Source: Cloacimonetes bacterium UBA5456
Lineage (GTDB): Bacteria > Cloacimonadota > Cloacimonadia > Cloacimonadales > Cloacimonadaceae
Direction of reading: 5' to 3'
Length of the DNA: 10,689 nucleotides
NCBI GenBank assembly: GCA_002427325.1
Contig: DIQS01000070.1
Location: 86,094-96,782, forward strand
This document shows positions 1-5,473 of this stretch, one piece after another. The position numbers and the translations under genes are program-made. Each line of letters opens with the position of its first letter. Position 1 is the stretch's first letter. A model generated the notes under the pieces. It made no database searches. It saw only the letters and a program-made list of their open reading frames with translations, and was not told the origin of the DNA.

Positions 1-40
1 TGATGTGGTCATGATATGGTCATGGGCATGACCACATCAT
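1..40. other. Hairpin built from tandem 11-base units
   Basis: Bases 2-12 and 13-23 are two tandem copies of an 11-base unit (GATGTGGTCAT, then GATATGGTCAT). After the loop GGGC (24-27), the complementary unit ATGACCACATC follows. Arms 11-23 and 28-40 pair at 12 of 13 positions with a 4-base loop. Arms 1-12 and 28-39 are perfect complements in a second register. There is no T-run after it, so it does not look like an ordinary intrinsic terminator. Confidence 0.75.
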
Positions 41-72
41 AGGCGGAGACTGAGCTGAAGCATATAGGGAAG
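7..72 (+). repeat. Palindromic intergenic repeat element, left copy
   Basis: Bases 7-72 match the reverse complement of 10624-10689 without gaps at 52 of 66 positions by hand alignment. The outer 17 bases (GGTCATGATATGGTCAT) match 16/17. A 4-base hairpin loop follows (24-27), then 33 bases at 23/33, then a fully conserved 12-base box CATATAGGGAAG at 61-72. The box lies exactly 33 bases from the loop in both copies. Weaker similarity seems to continue inward past the box. No transposase or reading frame lies in it, so it resembles a dispersed intergenic REP-like or MITE-like repeat. That class is inference. Confidence 0.75.
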
Positions 73-145
73 AAGCGGAAAATCTTGCAATTAAGCTTGA
101 TGGGAAAAAGAAAATAAAACGTGATATTAGCTGCAAACAAGGCAA

Positions 146-174
146 TTGGACTTATCGCCGAATAAAAATATCTT
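146..174 (+). promoter_or_regulatory. Probable sigma-70-type promoter of the efp operon
   Basis: TTGGAC at 146-151 and TATCTT at 169-174 are separated by 17 bases. This would give a leader of about 50 bases before EF-P. The same -10 hexamer occurs upstream of the riboswitch at 1117-1122, which adds some support. The rest of 73-227 is A/T-rich and holds no gene that I can see. TTGACT at 199-204 is an alternative -35, but it has no good -10 clear of the ribosome binding site. Confidence 0.4.
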
Positions 175-233
175 GCCAAAATACCGCACTTTAATATTTT
201 GACTTCTTAGACTAAGTTTAAGGATAAATGAAT

Positions 234-794
234 ATGGCAACAATGGCTGACATACGCAACGGAATGGTGATCAACCTCAAAGACGAACTTTGGGAAGTGA
301 TCGAATTCTTGCACGTGAAACCCGGTAAAGGTCCGGCTTTCATGCGTTCAAAACTCAAAAACCTGCGCAGCGGCAAAGTCGTTGACTACACTTTTCGTGA
401 TAGCGACAACTTCGATGAAGTCCGCGTAGAACGCACAAAGAAAGAGTATCTCTATCGCGACGGAGATTTCTTCGTTTTGATGGACTTAGAAAACTATGAG
501 CAGATGAATGTTGAATCTGCCACCATCGGCGATAAAGAATTGCTCATGCGTGAAAATATGGAAGTGACCCTTGCGATGACCCCCGATGGGGAAATCTTGG
601 ATGTGGAATTGCCTACCACGGTCGTGATGAGCATTGCCGATTGTGAGCCAAATGTCAAAGGAAACACCGCTTCGGGCGGCAGCAAAGTTGCCTTTACCGA
701 GAGCGGCTTACGTATAATGGTGCCCTTTTTCGTTGAAGAGGGCGATAAGATCAAAATCGATACGCGCACACGCGTGTATATAGAACGAGCATAA
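234..794 (+). CDS. efp: Translation elongation factor P
   Basis: EF-P binds ribosomes stalled at polyproline stretches, between the P and E sites, and promotes peptide bond formation. The N-terminal KOW-like domain carries the loop KPGKGPAF. Its modifiable lysine is K32 from this start, or K34 from the ATG at 228. The C-terminal OB domain contains KVAFTESG...VPFFVEEGD, which fits the EF-P signature, and ends DTRTRVYIERA. Length (186 residues) is normal for the family. I prefer the ATG at 234 because AAGGA at 220-224 lies 9 bases from it but only 3 bases from the ATG at 228. No lysine-modifying enzyme is in the window, so the modification type cannot be told. The 68-residue gene at 811 follows after 16 bases and is probably co-transcribed. 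Confidence 0.97.
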   Translation: MATMADIRNGMVINLKDELWEVIEFLHVKPGKGPAFMRSKLKNLRSGKVVDYTFRDSDNFDEVRVERTKKEYLYRDGDFFVLMDLENYEQMNVESATIGDKELLMRENMEVTLAMTPDGEILDVELPTTVVMSIADCEPNVKGNTASGGSKVAFTESGLRIMVPFFVEEGDKIKIDTRTRVYIERA

Positions 795-810
795 CAAAGA
801 GGATATAGAC

Positions 811-1017
811 ATGGGAAGAGTTAAAAGCTTCAGCGCAAAGGTTGCGCACGAATTGTCCAGCGAAGGCAAAATGATTTGCCCCACCTGTAACACAGAAATC
901 AGACGCGTAAAGATCGTCCAAAACCGTAAAACTGACGGAACCTGGCGTCCTGCTATCCACTTCACCAAAGTTTGCAAATGCAACGAAGCTGACGTGATGA
1001 GCGGCAAAATCGTCTGA
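811..1017 (+). CDS. Small CxxC/CxC (putative zinc-binding) protein of unknown function
   Basis: This encodes a basic 68-residue protein that I do not recognise. It has a CPTC pair (C23, C26) and a CKC pair (C55, C57), with H13 and H50 as further possible ligands. That layout suggests a small zinc ribbon or knuckle, which is inference. It has no signal peptide or membrane segment, so it is probably cytoplasmic. AGAGGA at 798-803 sits 7 bases before the ATG, only 16 bases separate it from efp, and the shared terminator follows 24 bases after its stop. This supports a real gene in the efp operon. A role at the ribosome or on RNA is suggested only by that context and the basic charge. The frame ends in a double stop-like TGATAA. 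Confidence 0.8.
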   Translation: MGRVKSFSAKVAHELSSEGKMICPTCNTEIRRVKIVQNRKTDGTWRPAIHFTKVCKCNEADVMSGKIV

Positions 1018-1041
1018 TAAGACATATCAGTAATCTGATTT

Positions 1042-1073
1042 AGCGTCCTGTGATTCCCATGGGACGCTTTTTT
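1042..1073 (+). terminator. Rho-independent terminator of the efp operon
   Basis: AGCGTCC (1042-1048) pairs perfectly with GGACGCT (1062-1068). The loop is 13 bases long and contains the palindrome CCCATGGG partly in its 3' side. A run of six T closes the element at 1068-1073. It lies 24 bases after the stop of the small cysteine protein gene and separates that operon from the B12 unit. Confidence 0.85.
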
Positions 1074-1094
1074 ATGCGCGCGAAAAGAATCAGC

Positions 1095-1122
1095 TTGACA
1101 AGAGCAGGGCAGACAATATCTT
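1095..1122 (+). promoter_or_regulatory. Promoter of the riboswitch/btuB unit
   Basis: A perfect TTGACA (-35) at 1095-1100 is followed after 16 bases by TATCTT (-10) at 1117-1122. Transcription would begin near 1129, a few bases before the first paired strand of the cobalamin aptamer at 1136. This position is what an RNA-level switch needs. Confidence 0.65.
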
Positions 1123-1135
1123 GAATCGCAAAGTG

Positions 1136-1327
1136 ACTTGATGGTGCTGTCAAGATAATAGGGAATTCAAAACCGAAGCGGCCTCCGCCACCGTATGCAG
1201 CATCCGGGGGAAGTGTCCACTGTCTTAGAGCGAGATGGGAAGGACTCTTCCAAGGCAAAACGCCACCCGCTGTGAGCCGGGAAACCTGCCAGCAAGTGTT
1301 TTTGGGAAAACTCCGGAGTGATGAGTT
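1136..1327 (+). promoter_or_regulatory. Cobalamin (AdoCbl-type) riboswitch
   Basis: The conserved B12-box block GAGCCGGGAAACCTGCC lies at 1274-1290. Upstream are AATAGGGAA (1157-1165), GCGGCCTCCGCCACCGT (1178-1194), GTCCACTG (1215-1222) and GGGAAGGAC (1237-1245). These come in the order of the family consensus. P1 can form from ACTTG (1136-1140) and CAAGT (1293-1297), with GG/CC just inside. A hairpin at 1309-1327 (AACTC/GAGTT) presents CGGAG (1314-1318). This is exactly complementary to CTCCG (1183-1187) in the L5 region, which fits the known L5-L13 kissing loop. The usual GGTG of the GGTGnAAnTCC stretch is absent and a shorter TTC/GAA stem stands there. Such switches sense adenosyl- or methylcobalamin and repress downstream B12 uptake genes. 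Confidence 0.92.
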
Positions 1328-1378
1328 GACCTCAAAATGCAAGTTCATCTCAAGTCACATATCAGAAATGAGGTGAAC
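1325..1378 (+). promoter_or_regulatory. Expression platform: strand that can mask the btuB ribosome binding site
   Basis: GTTGACCTCA (1325-1334) pairs with TGAGGTGAAC (1369-1378) at 9 of 10 positions. The second strand contains the Shine-Dalgarno GAGGTG (1370-1375) that lies 6 bases before the ATG at 1382. The masking strand overlaps the 3' arm of the kissing-loop hairpin by three bases. No T-run follows, so control of translation initiation is more likely than termination. The mechanism is inference from pairing. Confidence 0.6.
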
Positions 1379-1381
1379 CAA

Positions 1382-3532
1382 ATGAAACATTACAAAGGCG
1401 TGTATCTGCTGATTATTCTGCTCTTTATGAGCCTTACGCTTTTTGCCCAAAAAAGTGCTGAGCGTGCTGTGTCTGCGACTATCGTGGATGAGGCGGGCGT
1501 CGGGATCGAAAAGGTTAGTATTTATGACGGGAAAAAAGCAGTTTTCAGCGATGAACTGGGGCGTTTTACTATCATCAGTGCGGTGGATTCTCTCTATTTA
1601 AGCCGGCTTGGCTATGTGTCTATCACATTATCAACACGTGCTTTACCTGCAAAAATCACGATGCAAGAGAACCTGCTCACCCTTCCCACTATCAGGGTTC
1701 AAGGGGAACACATAGGCTCGGTCTCGCGCATGCACCAATTCCGTCAGATTGAAAAGCAGGAAAGTCAAAGCCTGCGAGATGGCTCGGAATTGCTTCTCAC
1801 ACAAGCGTCTGTCTCCACTCAAAGTCTGCCCCTGAAAGGCGAATATCAAAATCTCTCGCTTTTGGGTAATCTGGCGCGGCATACTCTCGTGATGATAGAT
1901 GGAGTGGCGCAAAGCAATGCGGGCGAGGCATTTGACTTTAGCAAGATACCCGCTTCGCAGATAAGTCGCATCGAAATCATTGAAGGCTCGTCCTCGGCAT
2001 TGGGCGGCTCTTCGGCGATTGGCGGCATCATTAATATCATCACCAGAAAGCCGCAATATCAGAGCTTTGCAGAGCTGGAAGAGGGCATCGGCTCTTATGG
2101 ATTGCACAGCAGGCGTTATCATGTGGGTAATCATTTCAGGGGCTTGCAGTTAGAGATTGAATATTCTCACTTTGATACGGATAATAACTTCAAATATTAT
2201 CCCACTTGGGCGCCTGATGAGATTATGGTGAGAACAAATAACCGCAAAGTGCAGGATGCCTATCTCGTCAAAGCTGTGTATAGCTTGGAAAATCAGGAGA
2301 TACAGGCATATCTGAACCACACTATTGATCTCAGGCAATTGCCGGGACCGGTGAATTTCCCGGCACTTTACGATCATGCGCGGCAGGTGTCAAACTCCAC
2401 GCAAGGCTATGTCACGCATAGTTATCTGGGCAAAAACATCGAAAATGACCTGCGCATCTGGTATAATCGGGCAAATAGCGTATATGACAATCGTGAGTCA
2501 ACAAACTCTGTGGCACGCTCTTATAACGATCAAAGCCAGAGCGAAAGTGGCGTCTCTGAGATGGTTAGCTTCAGCATAAATGACTTTCAATATGAGTTTG
2601 GCACTGAGATCAAGAGCTTGGGCTATAGGATGAAAAACCTTCTTAACAATGCGGAAAGTAGTGCTGACCTGAGAAGTTCCGCCTTCTTTGCGCGTTTGGG
2701 GCATGATTTTGGGGGCGAAAGCTGGCAGGGGGCAAACCGGCTGGCACTCAGGCATGATGTCACGAAAGGGGAAAGCTTTAATAGTTGGAGGGTTGAGCAT
2801 CGCACAAAGCTGTGGTATCCCGTGGAAATCGAGTTTGAGGGCAGTCTCGGCACCGCTTTCTCTGTCCCTTCGATTTATGATAGATATTGGATCGGGGATA
2901 GTTTTGCCCAAGGAAATATCGACCTAAAGAGCGAGTCTGCCTTTGGTTATAAGCTCTCGCTCAAGCTAAATCGTCCATACTTTAGCGTTGAAGGGAGCGT
3001 GCATCATAATGAGATAAAAGACCTCATCCAATGGCGACAAACCTATTTCTTTGGCCCGGTCTGGAAGCCTTTTAATGTGGGTAAAGTGAAGATTGACAAT
3101 CAGCAGCTTAATCTTAGTATCTTGCCGGAAAGGGCTTATGGCGCAGAGGTGGGCATAAGCTTTAGTCAAGCTGTGGATATTTCGTTAAATAAGTATGGCG
3201 AACCTTCGGCGGTATATGGAAAAACCCTGCCTTACACCCCTGAATATAGTGCAAATGTCACCTTGAGATATTCCGTGGAAAAGCATGGCATCTATCTGCT
3301 CTATAAGCATAATGGTAAGCAATTTACTACGGCGGATAACCTCATCGGCACTCTGCCGGCGACGGGGCTCTTGGACTGTAGTCTCTACAAAGTATTTAAG
3401 TTCAAGTTTGTTGACCTGCGGCTTGATTTCAAGCTCTCAAACATCCTCAATCAGAGCTATGAAAGCTATGCCCATGTTCCCAGGCCGGGGAGAAACTATC
3501 TCTTTAATATGAATCTTAAAAGGGAGTGGTAA
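1382..3532 (+). CDS. btuB: TonB-dependent outer-membrane receptor, probable cobalamin transporter (BtuB-like)
   Basis: Predicted to import cobalamin across the outer membrane using TonB energy. The 716-residue protein starts with a signal peptide (residues 1 to about 22, ending SLTLFA). A carboxypeptidase-regulatory-like domain follows (about 28-94), then a possible TonB box LPTIRVQG (101-108). The plug domain (about 110-224) contains HTLVMIDGV and ends SSAIGGIINIITRKP, as in BtuB. The remainder is a beta-barrel ending in an aromatic residue (W716). It is about 100 residues longer than E. coli BtuB, largely because of the extra N-terminal domain. I chose the ATG at 1382 over the in-frame ATG at 1337. 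The later start has GAGGTG 6 bases upstream and puts the signal peptide at the N terminus. The substrate call rests mainly on the upstream cobalamin riboswitch. No btuFCD genes are in the window. Confidence 0.88.
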   Translation: MKHYKGVYLLIILLFMSLTLFAQKSAERAVSATIVDEAGVGIEKVSIYDGKKAVFSDELGRFTIISAVDSLYLSRLGYVSITLSTRALPAKITMQENLLTLPTIRVQGEHIGSVSRMHQFRQIEKQESQSLRDGSELLLTQASVSTQSLPLKGEYQNLSLLGNLARHTLVMIDGVAQSNAGEAFDFSKIPASQISRIEIIEGSSSALGGSSAIGGIINIITRKPQYQSFAELEEGIGSYGLHSRRYHVGNHFRGLQLEIEYSHFDTDNNFKYYPTWAPDEIMVRTNNRKVQDAYLVKAVYSLENQEIQAYLNHTIDLRQLPGPVNFPALYDHARQVSNSTQGYVTHSYLGKNIENDLRIWYNRANSVYDNRESTNSVARSYNDQSQSESGVSEMVSFSINDFQYEFGTEIKSLGYRMKNLLNNAESSADLRSSAFFARLGHDFGGESWQGANRLALRHDVTKGESFNSWRVEHRTKLWYPVEIEFEGSLGTAFSVPSIYDRYWIGDSFAQGNIDLKSESAFGYKLSLKLNRPYFSVEGSVHHNEIKDLIQWRQTYFFGPVWKPFNVGKVKIDNQQLNLSILPERAYGAEVGISFSQAVDISLNKYGEPSAVYGKTLPYTPEYSANVTLRYSVEKHGIYLLYKHNGKQFTTADNLIGTLPATGLLDCSLYKVFKFKFVDLRLDFKLSNILNQSYESYAHVPRPGRNYLFNMNLKREW

Positions 3533-3596
3533 TGAGCTTTGCGCCTCATTGATCGTGGCAGTTTTATCCTTGATGTCTTCGTTTAAATTAAATGAA

Positions 3597-3624
3597 TTGA
3601 CAGATTTTGCAAAGAAAGCATCTT
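3597..3624 (+). promoter_or_regulatory. Possible promoter of the ABC exporter operon
   Basis: A perfect TTGACA at 3597-3602 is followed after 16 bases by CATCTT at 3619-3624, resembling the -35/-10 pair upstream of the riboswitch. The resulting leader would be about 80 bases. TATAAT at 3686-3691 is a better -10, but it has only TTGTAT as -35 and would start transcription at or inside the ribosome binding site (3696-3700). Confidence 0.4.
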
Positions 3625-3629
3625 GGTCT

Positions 3630-3686
3630 AACGGAGTATTTCTCGTTTGAGACGAGAGACTTTGTATAGCTATAAACGAAGTATTT
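3630..3686 (+). other. Leader with hairpin, direct repeat and palindrome
   Basis: The stretch holds a direct repeat AACGGAGTATTT (3630-3641) and AACGAAGTATTT (3675-3686), 11/12 identical. Between the copies are a hairpin TCTCGT/ACGAGA (3641-3646 and 3652-3657, loop 5 bases) and the 10-base palindrome TATAGCTATA (3665-3674). The rest of the 177-base gap has no reading frame that I can support. It could hold an operator for a regulator of the exporter; no function is shown. Confidence 0.45.
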
Positions 3687-3709
3687 ATAATCATTAAGGA
3701 TATATTTTA

Positions 3710-5473
3710 ATGAACGACACATTCAAAACTGTTATGCCATATCTCAAAAAGAGTTATGGACACATTCTCGGAGGCATTATTGTCCTGATCTTGGTGGACG
3801 TTGTTCAGCTTATCACGCCCAAGATCATGCAGTATGCAATCGATAATATCCAGCAAAGATCAATCGATAACTTCGGTTTGGTCAAGATTGCTTTGGTCAT
3901 CACTGCTCTGGCTCTTGCAGTCATGGTGTTGCGCTATTTCTGGCGAATGTTGATCATCGGTAATTCGCACAGGATAGAAAAATATATGCGGCAGGACTTC
4001 TATGACCACCTGCTCAGTCTCTCGCAAAACTATTTTAATAAGAGCAAGATCGGCGACCTAATGGCGTATGCGACTAACGACTTACACTCGGTTCGCATGC
4101 TTTTCGGGATGGGGCTCATCGCGGCTATGGATATCGTGCTCATGACTATTGCAAGCTTCTCCTTCATGGTCTCTATCGACTTTAGACTCACGCTCTTAGC
4201 AATCATCCCTATGCCCTTTCTTACCTTGACTATTAGCTATTTCGGAAAGAAGATGCACAAGCGTTTTGCCAAGGTGCAGGCGGCTTTTGCTTCCATGAGT
4301 GGGCGCATCCAAGAGAGCATCTCCGGTATCCGGATCATCAAGGCTTTTTCTCAGGAAGAGAGTGAATTGGAGAAGGTGGACGAAGTCTCTATGGAGTATG
4401 TAAATCAGAATATCTCCATGGCGAAGATTGCCGGTTTCTTCCATCCTTTCCAAGGTTTTGTGATCTCTTGTTCGATGATCATCACCCTGTATTTTGGCGG
4501 ACGTGCAACGATTCGCGGAGACATCACCATCGGTGGTTTCATCGCCTTCTTCCAATACCTTGGAATGCTGGTCTGGCCTATGATCGCCATCGGTTGGATA
4601 GTTGATATGTATCAGCGTGGAACCGCTTCACTCAAACGTCTGAATCACATCTTTGATGAGATCCCCGAGATCGATGACAGTCAGGCAAATCACAACATCA
4701 CAAAGCTTGAGGGTAAGATTGATATCAAGGACCTAAGCTTCCGCTATGGCGATGACTTGCCTCTTATATTCAAGGATATCAGCGTTTGTATAGATAGCGG
4801 CAAGACCCTTGCGATCGTGGGACCCACGGGCTGCGGCAAGACTTCCTTGATCGAGCTCATGGTGCGCATCTACAATCCGCCCAAAAACACTATCTTCATC
4901 GATGATTATGAGCTCTATCGCATCCCGCTGAAGGTGCTCAGACGCGACATGGTTCTCGTTCCGCAGGATATCTTCCTCTTTAGTGATACCATTGCAAATA
5001 ACATCCGTCTGGGTAATCCCGACGCCACCATGGAAGATGTGCACGAAGCGGCAAGGATCGCCAACGTCTATGAAGATATCATGGAGTTTGACGATCAGTT
5101 CGAGACCGTCGTGGGAGAGCGTGGACTCACCCTTTCCGGCGGTCAAAAACAGCGTGTTGCCATTGCGCGGGCACTGCTCACCGATCCACAGATTCTCATC
5201 TTGGACGACGCTCTCTCGGCTGTGGATACTAAGACAGAACGCCACATCCTCAAACGCCTCATCGACACTCGTCAGGGCAAGACTACGATCATCATTGCCC
5301 ACCGTATATCCTCTATTCAGCATGCGGATAAGATCGTCGTTCTCATGGATATGCACATCAAGGAATATGGTACGCATGACTCCTTGATCCGTGGCGGCGG
5401 CGTCTATGCTGATCTGCATGAGAAACAGCGCATTAGAGCACGCCTTGAAGATGAAGAGGAGGTGCAATCATGA
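3710..5473 (+). CDS. ABC exporter subunit with degenerate Walker B (heterodimer partner 1)
   Basis: This is a half-transporter of 587 residues, a normal length. The N-terminal type IV exporter membrane domain (six helices expected; TM1 about 18-36, TM2 about 57-76) is followed by an ATPase domain from about 340. Walker A is GPTGCGKT (371-378), the Q-loop glutamine is Q419, the signature is LSGGQ (475-479) and the switch histidine is H531. Walker B reads ILILDD, with D500 where the catalytic glutamate is expected. Loss of that Glu, with an intact LSGGQ, marks the degenerate-site subunit of heterodimeric exporters such as TM287/288, BmrCD and LmrCD. AAGGA at 3696-3700 lies 9 bases before the ATG. 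The next gene overlaps its stop. Substrate unknown; multidrug or lipid export is plausible for the family but unproven. Confidence 0.93.
   Translation: MNDTFKTVMPYLKKSYGHILGGIIVLILVDVVQLITPKIMQYAIDNIQQRSIDNFGLVKIALVITALALAVMVLRYFWRMLIIGNSHRIEKYMRQDFYDHLLSLSQNYFNKSKIGDLMAYATNDLHSVRMLFGMGLIAAMDIVLMTIASFSFMVSIDFRLTLLAIIPMPFLTLTISYFGKKMHKRFAKVQAAFASMSGRIQESISGIRIIKAFSQEESELEKVDEVSMEYVNQNISMAKIAGFFHPFQGFVISCSMIITLYFGGRATIRGDITIGGFIAFFQYLGMLVWPMIAIGWIVDMYQRGTASLKRLNHIFDEIPEIDDSQANHNITKLEGKIDIKDLSFRYGDDLPLIFKDISVCIDSGKTLAIVGPTGCGKTSLIELMVRIYNPPKNTIFIDDYELYRIPLKVLRRDMVLVPQDIFLFSDTIANNIRLGNPDATMEDVHEAARIANVYEDIMEFDDQFETVVGERGLTLSGGQKQRVAIARALLTDPQILILDDALSAVDTKTERHILKRLIDTRQGKTTIIIAHRISSIQHADKIVVLMDMHIKEYGTHDSLIRGGGVYADLHEKQRIRARLEDEEEVQS

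Noticed and set aside
1040..1348. 102-residue reading frame on the minus strand
   Set aside because: It lies across the terminator, promoter and cobalamin riboswitch, has no recognisable domain, and is explained by RNA structure on the other strand.
1337..1381. Upstream in-frame start for the TonB-dependent receptor
   Set aside because: It would put 15 polar and charged residues before the signal peptide, has no good ribosome site, and lies in the riboswitch expression platform.
3531..3550. Hairpin AATGAG/CTCATT after the receptor gene as a terminator
   Set aside because: It is only 6 bp and A/T-rich and has no T-run after it, so I do not call it.
4733..5467. 244-residue reading frame on the minus strand
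   Set aside because: It is antisense to the conserved ATPase domain of the first exporter subunit and reads as a shadow of that codon pattern.
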